From CAYNLG01 sp964397995 (GTDB taxonomy: Bacteria > Planctomycetota > Phycisphaerae > FEN-1346): a DNA stretch of 21,037 nt. Positions within the stretch are counted from its first letter, which is position 1, and each line of letters begins with the position of its first letter. Of this stretch, positions 6,046-13,766 are shown in pieces. The DNA lies in contig CAYNLG010000067.1 in the NCBI GenBank assembly GCA_964397995.1, positions 1 to 21,037 on the forward strand, read 5' to 3'. The notes below the pieces were generated by a model. That model saw only the letters and a list, made by a program, of their open reading frames with translations, was not told where the DNA came from and made no database searches. The translations under genes and the position numbers were made by a program.

Positions 6046-7155
6046 TCAGGCCGTCCGGCGCCGCCGGGCAACCCAGCCCGCGAGACCCAAGCCCACCAGG
6101 GCCAGCGTCGCCGGCTCGGGGATCACGTCCAGGGCGTCGAGGTTGTCCATCGGCAGCCCCATGCGGGCCGTCGAGAGGCCGAGCGCCTCGGCCGGCATCC
6201 AGAGGCCCGGCAGACCGCCGGCAACCCCGCCGAAGCGGACCGCCATCGCCGGGTCAATCAGGATGTCCCCCGCCTCGATGGGCAGATTCTGGATGCTGTC
6301 GGGCGCGCCGATCAGGGCCGAGCCCGGCGCCACCGAAAAGAGCGCCAAGTCGATACCCGGGTCGAAGACCCCGTTGCCGTTGTCGGACATGGCCAAGGCA
6401 TCCAGGTCGTCGCTGTTGGGCCCCTGGATGAGGTCGAGGCCCAGCAACGGGGCCGGGGCATAGATCGAGCCGCCCGCCGCAACCACGTCGGCCGCCGAGA
6501 GGCCCATGAGCGCGGCCGTGAGCGGGTCCACCGAGAAGAAGACGTTCTGGACCGCGCCCTGCCCCCAGGCATCCATGTCCAGAGCGTCCAGCCGGTCGCC
6601 CTGGGCCACGGGGCTGTTGGGCTCGGCCAGCAGGCCGAGCCCCGGGTACAAAGCGCCGCTGGCACTCGGCAGGCCGTCGCCGTCGAAGAGCGCCATGTTC
6701 GGCATCGGCAGCGGCGGCAGCGGGAACGGCGGCATCGGGGCCGTCATGAAGACGTCCGCCGACGCCTCGTTCGCCCCGGCGGCACCCTCGGAGGCCACGT
6801 CCGGAAAGACGCCCGGAAGGCCCACCGCCTGCCGGTCCACGGAGAAGAAGTAGTCCAGTTGAGAGGCCGGCGCCACGGCAAAAGCGTCCGTCCCGTACGA
6901 CAGGGCGTCGATCTCGTCCGTCTGCAGGCCGGGCAGCCCCAGCAAGGGGCCGGGGAGGGCCACCGTCGGAGGCGGCAGCGGCCCGAAGGCCGGCGCCGGC
7001 GGCGTCGGGGTCAGCACATCCCCACCATTGGCCGGCACCAGCAGCAGTGTCGGGCTCGCATTGTCGGCCGAGAAGGTGGTCATCTGGGCGCCAGCCACAC
7101 CGGCCAGCAGGCCCACGCACAGCAGTCCGGCACACGTCGTCTTGAGCAGGTTCAT
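6046..7155 (-). CDS. PEP-CTERM protein with internal DAL/FSVD repeats
   Basis: This 369-residue protein starts at ATG 7155. Signal peptide residues 1-23 end near AGA/QM. The mature part is rich in Pro, Leu, Gly and Ala and carries a degenerate repeat: DEIDALSYG...FFSVDR (80-108), DRLDALDMD...FFSVDP (187-211), DDLDALAMS...LFSVAP (249-277), and a last DNLDALDV (337-344) joined to the sorting signal. Each unit is followed by a G-L-x-G-like turn and an A-x-DV/DI element. PEP is at 346-348, followed by LALVGLGLAGWVARRRR. The repeats suggest a beta-propeller-like or stacked surface protein, but this is inference. The gene lies between hairpins and in line with the flanking PEP-CTERM genes. No catalytic motif is evident. 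Confidence 0.8.
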   Translation of the reverse strand: MNLLKTTCAGLLCVGLLAGVAGAQMTTFSADNASPTLLLVPANGGDVLTPTPPAPAFGPLPPPTVALPGPLLGLPGLQTDEIDALSYGTDAFAVAPASQLDYFFSVDRQAVGLPGVFPDVASEGAAGANEASADVFMTAPMPPFPLPPLPMPNMALFDGDGLPSASGALYPGLGLLAEPNSPVAQGDRLDALDMDAWGQGAVQNVFFSVDPLTAALMGLSAADVVAAGGSIYAPAPLLGLDLIQGPNSDDLDALAMSDNGNGVFDPGIDLALFSVAPGSALIGAPDSIQNLPIEAGDILIDPAMAVRFGGVAGGLPGLWMPAEALGLSTARMGLPMDNLDALDVIPEPATLALVGLGLAGWVARRRRTA

Positions 7156-7232
7156 CGGTGTCGCTCCCAGGTTAGGCGGCCGCGGAAGGCCCGCCTGTTT
7201 GTAGCCGCCCCCTCCCCGCGAGCGGGCGGCAC

Positions 7233-7265
7233 GCGCCCCGGACCGCGCCGCGCGGCCCGGGGCGC
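7233..7265 (-). repeat. hairpin after the first PEP-CTERM gene of the cluster
   Basis: GCGCCCCGG (7233-7241) and CCGGGGCGC (7257-7265) form a perfect 9-bp stem with a GC-rich 15-base loop, 10 bases after the stop codon of the gene at 7276. There is no T-run. Placement just after a stop codon resembles the hairpin at 5996-6027. Confidence 0.55.
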
Positions 7266-7275
7266 ACGTCTCACA

Positions 7276-8061
7276 TCAGGCGCGGCGACGGCGCTTCAGC
7301 GCCAGCCCCGCCAGGCCGAGGCCGGCGAGCAGCAGCGTCGCCGGCTCCGGCGTGATCACGAACGCCATGTCCAACTGCTCCCCGTTCTCCGGGTCGTAGA
7401 GCGCCTGCCACGTCAGTGAGACCGGGTCCAGGTAGACCGCCGCGTCATTCCAGTGGTCCAGGGAGGTCTTCCACCCCAGCTGGCCCGTCTCGCCCTCGCC
7501 GCTAAGGTCGACCGAGACGTCCAGCCAGTAGACCTTGCCTTCGACCTGCGTGATGGGGTCGGGCAGGCGCGGCACGTTGATCTGCTGGTAGTAGAAGTGG
7601 TCGTCCGGCCACCAGTCGCCGAAGACCGGGTCGTACCAGCCCTCGATACCCGTGCCATAGTCGATGACGGTGAACTGCGACGGGTCCAGGTTCCAGCTGC
7701 GGATCAGCGCCCCCGGATGACTGTGCGGCAGGTCGGGGTCGGCCCCCGCGGGCACGTCCTCGTGGATGCTGAGGTGCAGGTTCTCGATCTGGTCCTCGAC
7801 GCCCTGCATCCACGAGATCCAGATGTGGACGTCCGAGACCGGCCCGGTGCTCGAGCACTCCCAGTCGTCGGCTACCACCCACTGCAGCGGCTCACCCACC
7901 TCCCGCCGCGCGTTCGTCACGCGCACATCCCATCCATTGGGATCCGGCAGCTGGGGCTTGAGCATCTTGTGCCCGTCGCCCTCGAACCAGTCCCCCGAGG
8001 CGGCCGAGGCCAGCACCGCGAGCGCCGCCACGGCCATCCCCCCCTTGCTTGCCCATTTCAT
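7276..8061 (-). CDS. PEP-CTERM protein with ADDW...GPV...W domain
   Basis: This 261-residue protein starts at ATG 8061, with AGGAGGG seven bases upstream. The signal peptide (to about residue 23) ends near ASG/DW. The mature domain contains VVADDWECSSTGPVSDVHIW, then LHLSIHEDVPAG and SHPGALIRSWN. These features link it to the protein at 4983-5951 and to a widespread planctomycete secreted family (probably a DUF; I cannot confirm the number). WYDP, YYQQINVPRLP and YWLDVSVDL follow, consistent with a beta-sandwich. PEP is at 238-240, followed by LLLAGLGLAGLALKRRRR. It is the first gene of the PEP-CTERM run (8061 to 4353). The function is unknown; export and sorting are well supported. Confidence 0.85.
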   Translation of the reverse strand: MKWASKGGMAVAALAVLASAASGDWFEGDGHKMLKPQLPDPNGWDVRVTNARREVGEPLQWVVADDWECSSTGPVSDVHIWISWMQGVEDQIENLHLSIHEDVPAGADPDLPHSHPGALIRSWNLDPSQFTVIDYGTGIEGWYDPVFGDWWPDDHFYYQQINVPRLPDPITQVEGKVYWLDVSVDLSGEGETGQLGWKTSLDHWNDAAVYLDPVSLTWQALYDPENGEQLDMAFVITPEPATLLLAGLGLAGLALKRRRRA

Positions 8062-8500
8062 GGATACGCCCTCCTGTGGGTCCGTCCTTGCGTTGTGTGT
8101 CGGCCTCCGGGACCCCGCGTCCCGGCCGGCCGGCTTCGTCCCGCCCCGGAAAGGGGAAGGGGGAAGCGGGCGCGGCCCCGTCGGAGCCGTACCGGCTTCC
8201 CCCGTCGCGACGACTTGCGACGCCCGGCCGATGCCGTCCACCCCCGTAGAGGCATTCTCGACCGGGCGGGAGACCCCAGCGCCCTCCGCGAAGGACCTCC
8301 CACGTCTACCCCGCACCTCCGTCCGCCATTCCGTCGGCCGACACCCCGCGTGCCCGCCTCGGGCGCGGAGACTCCCTCTCCGCCTGGGTTCGGCATGGCC
8401 CGTCTCCCGCGCCCTCCGCGCGGGTCTCCGCACCCGCGGAGATCGGGCCGTCGCTCTCGTCAGGGCCGGGTCCGGCCGCGGCGCACTGGCCGCGCTCGGA
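8062..8500. other. gene-free interval with a short leader hairpin
   Basis: No convincing coding region or promoter is seen in these 439 bases. CCGGGAC (8107-8113) and GTCCCGG (8119-8125) form a 7-bp hairpin with a 5-base loop in the leader of the downstream PEP-CTERM gene. Open frames across here on both strands have Arg/Pro/Ser-rich translations typical of GC-rich non-coding DNA. Confidence 0.6.
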
Positions 8501-8701
8501 TCAGGCCGCGTGGATCATCCGCTGAGGAGCCGCCGCGACGGGTGGCACCTGAGACGCCTTCTCGCCGAGGAGGATGCGCCGCAGCATCAGCGTCTCGGCG
8601 CGACGGTCAAGTTCGGCCTCGACGTGGCGCGGCTCGCCTGCCGCCAGGACCGCCCGGACCAGCAGGCGCTCGGCCCTCAGTCCGTGAAGTGCCGCCGTCA
8701 T
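8501..8701 (-). CDS. small helical hypothetical protein (66 aa)
   Basis: The ATG at 8701 has GGAGG five bases upstream. The 66-residue product is not recognised. Residues 8-45 are strongly helical and charged (RAERLLVRAVLAAG, then AELDRRAETLMLRRILLGEKAS), followed by a Pro/Ala tail. There is no signal peptide or membrane segment, so it is probably cytoplasmic. It lies 190 bases downstream of another small helical gene on the same strand. Composition differs from neighbouring shadow frames, and the ribosome binding site is good, but the short length leaves doubt. Confidence 0.5.
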   Translation of the reverse strand: MTAALHGLRAERLLVRAVLAAGEPRHVEAELDRRAETLMLRRILLGEKASQVPPVAAAPQRMIHAA

Positions 8702-8891
8702 GTCCGCCTCCCCCCGCCGGCCGCGGCCCCACTGGCGCGGGGCAGGCCAAACGGTGCCGACCGGTCGCGTGAGGTGCGTCCCCGGGCCGGGCGAGCTCCC
8801 CCTGTGCCCGGGGGACGGTCGGCATCGCTCGCCGCAACCGCTCTCGTCTTCGTCGCGGGCCGCTCGTGGCCGCCCGGTATGCGTGTGGCGT

Positions 8892-9134
8892 TTACTGGAG
8901 GTGTTTGCGAAGCAGGCGGTTCTCGCGCTTCGTGGCCTCCAGGTCGAAGACCAGGTACTTGATGGCCAGGCGCAGGTGGTCGAGGCCGTCCTCGAGGGCC
9001 CGCATCTCCTGGTGCATCGCCGAGCCGCCCGCCGTGGCCGCGAAGGGCACCGCGTCGGCTTCGACCTCCTCGGTGTGGCCGCGTGCCACCGCCAGCAACT
9101 GGCCGAGCTTCTCACGCAGTCTGGCTTCGTCCAC
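8892..9134 (-). CDS. small hypothetical protein with C-terminal amphipathic helices (80 aa)
   Basis: The GTG at 9134 has GGAGG seven bases upstream. Residues 1-22 (DEARLREKLGQLLAVARGH) are helical. A short Gly/Ala-containing linker (PFAATAGGSAMHQ) leads to a second long helix from about residue 42 to the end, with a heptad-like pattern (MRALEDGLDHLRLAIKYLVF, then LEATKRENRLLRKHL). That predicts self-association or coiled-coil pairing. There are no cysteines, signal peptide or catalytic motif. I do not recognise a named family, but the low Arg/Pro content and ordered helical pattern mark it as a real gene. An upstream in-frame ATG at 9185 has no good ribosome site and would add a Gly-rich leader. 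Confidence 0.65.
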   Translation of the reverse strand: MDEARLREKLGQLLAVARGHTEEVEADAVPFAATAGGSAMHQEMRALEDGLDHLRLAIKYLVFDLEATKRENRLLRKHLQ

Positions 9135-9633
9135 GTCACGTCCTCCAGCCGCGGCCGGGCCCCCGCCCGAGCCGCTCCATCCCACGGTCGCATGGGCCGT
9201 TGCGGCCCGCTCGCTCTATGGGCAAGCGGCATGCCGAACCGGGACGCGAACCGGCGCGGGGAGGAAATCGGCCCGGCAGGGGGCACCACGCGGGGACGGC
9301 GAGCCGCACGTTCCGGCCATGCGGCCTGTACGGCCTGGTCCGTCTGTGACGGCGGCGAGGCGGTGCGGCAGCGCGCCGGGGACGCGCAAGAACGCGGAAC
9401 CGGCCTGACGCCCTCAGGACGCGGGCGCAGCGGCCCCACCGGCCGCGCCGACCGACGGCCACGTCGTCGCCCGAAAACGGCGCCCGCGGAAGACCCGGCT
9501 CAGGCCACACAGGCCGCGCAGGCGGTCCCCTATTCGGACCACCCGGTACACGCGGCACGGTCCGCACGCCCCGAAGAACCCGTCCAGGCGGTCTCAGCCG
9601 ACCAGACGGAACAGACGGACCCCGGCCGCCGGC
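9135..9633. other. gene-free interval
   Basis: These 499 bases separate the small helical gene from the exonuclease gene. Frames through it are Arg/Pro/Gly-rich with no ribosome binding sites or domains. The part at about 9480-9620 is mildly repetitive, with recurring CAGGC and CAGACGGA-type words. No terminator with a T-run follows the exonuclease stop. Confidence 0.5.
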
Positions 9634-10584
9634 CTATCCGTCGGTCGCGCCGTGGCCCGAGAGGATGTGCACCCCGAGCTCCGCCAGCGTCAGCAGGTCG
9701 AGGGCGTTGTGATGCAGGATGGTCTGGATCTTTCGGAAGCAGGCCCCGCGCAGGGCGGCGTCGTCGCCCTGGCAGGCCCCGACGAACGCGTGGTAGGCCT
9801 CCGGGATGGCGTGCCCGGGGATGTCGCCGACCCGCCGCCGCCCGAACAGGCACTGTTCCAGGGTCTGGAGGCGGCAGTTGGGCAGGTCGCCGCGCCACCG
9901 CCGCCGCGCCTCGTGGAGCAGGTCGACGTGCCAGGGCACCTCGGGCGGGTCCCCGGCCCCGCAGACGAGCGTCCGCGAAGTCATCGCCGGCCAGTCGAAA
10001 GACTTCCCGTTGTAGGTAACCAGGCAGGCGGCCGAGGCCAGCTCGTTCCAGACGGCGGCCAGCATGGGCCCTTCCTCGGCGTAGTCGCGGGCCAGGTACT
10101 GGTCCAGGCGGAGGGCGCCGTCGCGCCACCGCAGGAGACCGACCAGGAAGATCGTCTCGTTCACCAGGCCGCACGACTCGATGTCGAGGTACGCCAGGCC
10201 CCGAACGTCGGACTCCAGCAGCGGCCGCACCCCCTCGTGGAGGTCCTCCGGGGTGACGCGGCAGCCGGCGCCGAAGAAGGCCCGCTCGTAGGCGGCCAGG
10301 AGGTCGGGGGCGGCAAAGCCGTCGGCGTCGGCCGCCTCGGCCCCGCGCCGGAGGAGGTCGGCGGCGGCGCGGCTGACGTGGTAGTACCGGCCCGGGCCGG
10401 CCTGGCGGACGGTGCCCGGCACAACCTCCTCCAGGGACGCCGGCAAGGGACCCGCCGGGGGATGCGGCGCGGGGCTCGGGGACCCCGCGTCGGTCCCGAC
10501 CTGATCACCGGTGGTCACGTCGGCGGCAAGGCGCTGGCGGTTCAGGCGGCTGAGGCGTTTGAAGAGGTCCGGCGAGAGCGGCAT
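9634..10584 (-). CDS. YprB-like ribonuclease H-fold exonuclease-domain protein
   Basis: This 316-residue protein starts at ATG 10584, with AAGGA seven bases upstream; a promoter lies just before it. Residues 1-60 are a poorly conserved, Pro/Ala-rich segment. From about 130 onward it matches the DEDD-type RNase H-like domain of the YprB family: YLDIES (D134, E136) at the first strand, VTYNGKSFDWPAM (191-201), the family-typical DIPGHAIPEAYHAFV segment, and a last HHNALDLLTL with D296. The acidic residues fit two-metal 3'-5' exonuclease chemistry on nucleic acid. YprB proteins are only partly characterised, so the substrate is unknown. It is probably cytoplasmic. It lies 92 bases after the pseudopilin operon but seems to be transcribed separately. 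Confidence 0.85.
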   Translation of the reverse strand: MPLSPDLFKRLSRLNRQRLAADVTTGDQVGTDAGSPSPAPHPPAGPLPASLEEVVPGTVRQAGPGRYYHVSRAAADLLRRGAEAADADGFAAPDLLAAYERAFFGAGCRVTPEDLHEGVRPLLESDVRGLAYLDIESCGLVNETIFLVGLLRWRDGALRLDQYLARDYAEEGPMLAAVWNELASAACLVTYNGKSFDWPAMTSRTLVCGAGDPPEVPWHVDLLHEARRRWRGDLPNCRLQTLEQCLFGRRRVGDIPGHAIPEAYHAFVGACQGDDAALRGACFRKIQTILHHNALDLLTLAELGVHILSGHGATDG

Positions 10585-10610
10585 GGGGACGTCCTTGCCC
10601 GGTCGCCGCC

Positions 10611-10638
10611 ATTGTACGGCCTCGGGCCGGAAAGGCAA
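10611..10638 (-). promoter_or_regulatory. promoter of the exonuclease gene (TTGCCT-N16-TACAAT)
   Basis: On the minus strand, TTGCCT (10638-10633) and TACAAT (10616-10611) are separated by 16 bases. The start would be near 10604, about 20 bases before the ATG at 10584. The -10 is identical to that of the D-lyxose isomerase promoter. Confidence 0.6.
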
Positions 10639-10676
10639 CGCCGCACGGCCGGGATGGGCCGAGACGGGGCAGCGGG

Positions 10677-11822
10677 TCAGCGACGGAACCGCCAGAGGGG
10701 CGAATCCGGGTCCACGTACCGGCCGGACCGCAGGGCATCCAGCGCCGCCTCCTCCGCCAGGCCGATCGACTCGACGTGGCCGTCGCAGAAGAGGACGTTC
10801 GCGGTGCCGTCGTGCCGCAGGGCCCGGTAGTCGCCCGGCCCTTCGCCCGCGGCAACGTCGTCACCGTAGCGGTCGAGCCAGGCGTCGTCGTCGGTGAAGA
10901 AGAACAGGCCGAACTCGTCGTCCTCGCCGTCCCCGTTGTAGTCGGCCACGCTCTTGCCATAGTCCAGAACCAGGTAGACGCGCGAGTCGACGGCGTTGAC
11001 CCAGGAGCCGGCGATCTCGTAGGCCCCGCAACTCATTCCGTAGTTGCCGGCGTTGGAGAGCGCGGCGTTGTAGCCGGCCGTGGCGTCGCCGTACGGGCTC
11101 CGGCCGCCGCCTTCCTCAATGATGTCGGACAGTTGCTCGAACGTGTAGGTCTCGCCGTAGTACTTCTTCCAGTCCTGGAGGACCATGTGGCCGTCGAGGA
11201 ACATGTCGTAGTAGAAGCCGGTGCGGCCCTTCTCGATGTCGATGCGCTCGGCGTAGCCGTTCTCGTTGAAGTGGATCTTGAAGTTGAGGTCGTTCCAGTC
11301 CCAGTCGCAGCTCTCGCTCCAGGCCCAGTCCTCGATGCGGACCTGCCAGGTGCGCGGGCCGAGGGGCTCCTTGCGGCAATAGGTCCGGTTGTTGAGGTTG
11401 GCGCGGATGCGAAACTGGCCGCCCGAGTAGATGTCCCACTCCAGGTTCGGCCAGACGACACCGTTCTCGACGCGGTTCTGCCAGGCCGTGCTCCCGTCGC
11501 CGCTGCTGCTGCCGCCGCTGCTCCCGTAGACACCGACCTGGCCGATGAGGCTCTCGGCGGCGGGGCACTGGAAGACGGTCTGGTCGCCATCGACGTAGGG
11601 GATGAGCTGGCCCGCCCAGGCCGGCCCGCAAGCGAACTGGGCCGTCTCCAGGTCCGCCCGGCGCGAACTCTGGGCCTGCCACACGAGGCGCAGGTTGTGG
11701 CGGCACTGGGCGGCCATGGCCGCCGAGTGCACCGACCGCACCCCAGGGGCCAGCAGGGCCACCAGGATGGCCATGATGGCCATCACGATCAGCAACTCGA
11801 CCAGGTTGAAGCCGCGTCGCAT
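10677..11822 (-). CDS. pseudopilin C (prepilin-type N-terminus, H-X9-DG C-terminus)
   Basis: This 381-residue protein starts at ATG 11822, with GGAGG six bases upstream. The N-terminus is a class III signal: MRRG/FNLVELLIVMAIMAILVALLAPG, with the cleavage glycine, Phe+1 and Glu+5 expected by prepilin peptidase. Next come a conserved QCRHNL...WQAQ helix, an FQCP motif, and a large beta-rich middle domain with many acidic and aromatic residues. The H-X9-DG element (H337 to DG 347-348, within VLFCDGHVES) and an SPLWRF ending follow. Similarity to pilins A and B spans the whole length, especially VDSRVYLVLDYGKS and the FFTDDDAWLDRYG segment. It is the last gene of the HEAT/pilin operon. It would be inner-membrane inserted and then built into a pseudopilus or left as a membrane-anchored protein; which is unknown. 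Confidence 0.88.
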   Translation of the reverse strand: MRRGFNLVELLIVMAIMAILVALLAPGVRSVHSAAMAAQCRHNLRLVWQAQSSRRADLETAQFACGPAWAGQLIPYVDGDQTVFQCPAAESLIGQVGVYGSSGGSSSGDGSTAWQNRVENGVVWPNLEWDIYSGGQFRIRANLNNRTYCRKEPLGPRTWQVRIEDWAWSESCDWDWNDLNFKIHFNENGYAERIDIEKGRTGFYYDMFLDGHMVLQDWKKYYGETYTFEQLSDIIEEGGGRSPYGDATAGYNAALSNAGNYGMSCGAYEIAGSWVNAVDSRVYLVLDYGKSVADYNGDGEDDEFGLFFFTDDDAWLDRYGDDVAAGEGPGDYRALRHDGTANVLFCDGHVESIGLAEEAALDALRSGRYVDPDSPLWRFRR

Positions 11823-11853
11823 GTGGCTCCTCCCGCCGCTGACCAGAGGGTGC

Positions 11854-13050
11854 TCAGTAGTCCCGGAAGTACCACCGAGGATCGGTCTGCTCCAGTTCGT
11901 TCCAGGGCAGCGATTCGATGTGCCCGTCGCAGAAGAGGACGTTGGCCCGGTCGAAATGCCGCAGCGCCTGGTAGTACTCCCAGGTGATGCCGGTCGCCTC
12001 CTCTTCGAGCTGGGCCCCGTACTGCTCCATCCAAGCGTCTTCGTCGCGGATGAAGTACTTGTCCCAGGGGTCGTCGCTCGAGGGCACGCCGTAGTACGTC
12101 GCCACGGACATCGGATAGTCGAGGATGAGGAACTGCTTGCCGTCGACGCGGGGCACCCGGGTACCGAGGACCTGGTAGGTTCCCACCGACAGGCCGTAGT
12201 CGCAGTAGCCCGCGCCCTCGGCCCAATCGTAGTTCAGGTCCTCGAAGTACTGGCTCCCGCCGGTGCCGGGGTCGAACGTGCTGGACCCGTCGGGCTCCCA
12301 CAGGTTGATGGTCGCCCGGGCCAGGGCCAGGGGCAGCCAATTGGAGATGAAGCAGCTGTCGTTGACCCAGAACTCGTAGCGGTACTCGTTGCGGGAGGAA
12401 CTCGAGCCCGGTTCGAGGCGGAGTTCGGTCGGGTGGCCGTCCTTCATCATGATGGTGAACTGGATGTCGTCGCCGCCCTTCGAGCCGCTCACCGTCTTGT
12501 GCTCGCCGTCGTCGCAGTGCCACCGCTCGTACTGGTTGGTCTTCTCGACACAGATGGCGAAGATGCTCTGGTCGGTAAGCGGGATGGTCAAGGGATAGGC
12601 GCTGAGCGGCGTCACGCCCGGCGTGGCGTTGTCCTTGGCGTAGATGACGAACTTGAACTCCAGGGCCTCGGGAATGACCTCGCGGCTCTCGTTGGGCCGC
12701 ATGCCTTCCCGGCCGTCGGACCCGCCGCTGGCCCCGCTGCCGCCCGCCCCGGCCGTGCCCATCGGAGGCATGCCGCCGGGATGGGCCGGGCAGATGAAGG
12801 TCTCCCGCACGTCCTCCACGTAGTCGTAGAGCATGGCGTGCCACCCGGGACCCCGCGTGAACGTGTCCGTGTTGTTGTCGGCCCGCCACACGGCCTGGGC
12901 CTTCCAGATGGTCTCCAGGTTGGCGCGGCACCGGGCCGCCAAAGCCGAATCCCACGCGGCCCGCCCGGCCGGCATCAGCATCATCACGAGGATACCCATG
13001 ATCACAACGACGACCAGGAGCTCCACCAGATTGAATCCATGGCGTTTCAT
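11854..13050 (-). CDS. pseudopilin B (prepilin-type N-terminus, H-X9-DG C-terminus)
   Basis: This 398-residue protein starts at ATG 13050, with GGAGG seven bases upstream. A longer in-frame opening up to 13740 overlaps the HEAT-C gene and is not used. N-terminus MKRHG/FNLVELLVVVVIM is prepilin-type. A CRANLETIWKAQ helix is followed by FICP, then a Gly/Ser-rich flexible loop (GAGGSGASGGSDG) and a beta-rich domain. Conserved with pilin A are YCDYGLSVGTYQVLGTRVP, VDGKQFLILDYP and KYFIRDEDAW. H365 to DG 375-376 is the H-X9-DG element, and the protein ends DPRWYFRDY. It starts 20 bases after HEAT-C and ends 31 bases before pilin C, so all three are co-transcribed. The domain between the helix and the H-X9-DG motif is not recognisably the usual DUF1559, although a profile search could show otherwise. 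Confidence 0.88.
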   Translation of the reverse strand: MKRHGFNLVELLVVVVIMGILVMMLMPAGRAAWDSALAARCRANLETIWKAQAVWRADNNTDTFTRGPGWHAMLYDYVEDVRETFICPAHPGGMPPMGTAGAGGSGASGGSDGREGMRPNESREVIPEALEFKFVIYAKDNATPGVTPLSAYPLTIPLTDQSIFAICVEKTNQYERWHCDDGEHKTVSGSKGGDDIQFTIMMKDGHPTELRLEPGSSSSRNEYRYEFWVNDSCFISNWLPLALARATINLWEPDGSSTFDPGTGGSQYFEDLNYDWAEGAGYCDYGLSVGTYQVLGTRVPRVDGKQFLILDYPMSVATYYGVPSSDDPWDKYFIRDEDAWMEQYGAQLEEEATGITWEYYQALRHFDRANVLFCDGHIESLPWNELEQTDPRWYFRDY

Positions 13051-13070
13051 GGTTCGGCCTCCACCTTCGT

Positions 13071-13766
13071 TCAGTCGTTTTTGGCCTGATCGGCCCGTCG
13101 GCGTTCCACCACCAGCGGAGCCCACCAGTCCATGCGTTTCAGGGCGCTCTGTCGGTCGGCCCGCGAGGCCGCCGGGCTGTACTGGAACTCCACGTCCACG
13201 ATCTGCTCGACGGCGGCCACCGCGGCCGCCTCCACCAGCCCTTCGCCGGCCCGGTGGGCCGCGTGGGCCGTCTCCATCAGCAGCTTCACGTCGTTCAGGT
13301 TCCGCAGCCGCCCGAGCGCCCCGGCCGCCGTCGCACGCACGTACGCATCCGGGTCCGTCCGGACAAGCTTTCTGACGGCATCGGCGGCGGCGTCGGTCCG
13401 CAGGCGGCCGAGCTGAATGGCCGCCTCGCGCCGGATGGGGCCCCGCGGATCGGCCAGCGCCCGATCGACGAGCACCTCCGCCACCCCGTCGACATTCAGG
13501 CTGCCGATGATCCGTACCGCCTCCAGGGCGGTCTGCTCGTCCGGGTGCCCGACCATTTCGCCGGCCTGCTCCAGGGCCTTCCGTCCGTCGGCTTCGCCAA
13601 GAAGCCGCAGGCCCCGGATCCGCGCCTCCTGGCCCTCCGAAGCCAGCAGCGCGTCCACGTCCTTGCCGCATCCGGACGCCAACAGCGCCCATCCGGCCAC
13701 CACCGCCAGGGCGACCCTCGGGCCCGCACCGGTCGTCCACTCGCGTCGTCGCGTCTCTGCCGTCAC
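13071..13766 (-). CDS. HEAT-repeat lipoprotein C
   Basis: This 231-residue protein starts at GTG 13766, which overlaps the TGA of HEAT-B (GTGA, 4 bp), with GGAGG close upstream. The signal region ends in a lipobox, LLASGC (C33), so it is probably a lipid-anchored envelope protein. About five HEAT-like helical pairs follow, including HPDEQTALEAVRIIG, DPRGPIRREAAIQLGRL and DPDAYVRATAAGALGRLRN. These resemble PBS-lyase/HEAT scaffolds that bind other proteins. The C-terminal signature VEQIVDVEFQYSPAASRADR matches the other two HEAT lipoproteins. After that the tail diverges (DWWAPLVVERRRADQ). It is directly followed by pilin B. Protein-binding or assembly roles are inferred; no enzymatic residues are seen. 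Confidence 0.85.
   Translation of the reverse strand: MTAETRRREWTTGAGPRVALAVVAGWALLASGCGKDVDALLASEGQEARIRGLRLLGEADGRKALEQAGEMVGHPDEQTALEAVRIIGSLNVDGVAEVLVDRALADPRGPIRREAAIQLGRLRTDAAADAVRKLVRTDPDAYVRATAAGALGRLRNLNDVKLLMETAHAAHRAGEGLVEAAAVAAVEQIVDVEFQYSPAASRADRQSALKRMDWWAPLVVERRRADQAKND

Noticed and set aside
4512..7419. Long plus-strand open frames opposite the PEP-CTERM genes (639 and 531 codons)
   Set aside because: Their translations are low-complexity Arg/Gly/Pro/Val sequences without ribosome sites. The opposite strand has signal peptides, PEP-CTERM motifs and good Shine-Dalgarno sequences.
1316..8061. Presence of an exosortase or prepilin peptidase to serve the secreted proteins
   Set aside because: No multi-TM protein with the exosortase Cys/Arg/His pattern or prepilin-peptidase Asp motifs is found anywhere in the window; they must lie elsewhere.
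8501..9439. 312-codon minus-strand frame covering both small helical genes
   Set aside because: Most of it is Arg/Pro/Ser-rich and reads the 80-residue gene in the wrong frame. Only its last 66 codons, with their own ribosome site, look real.
11854..13740. Extended N-terminus of pseudopilin B, starting at 13740
   Set aside because: It would overlap the whole HEAT-C gene and precede a perfect prepilin signal with its own ribosome site at 13050.
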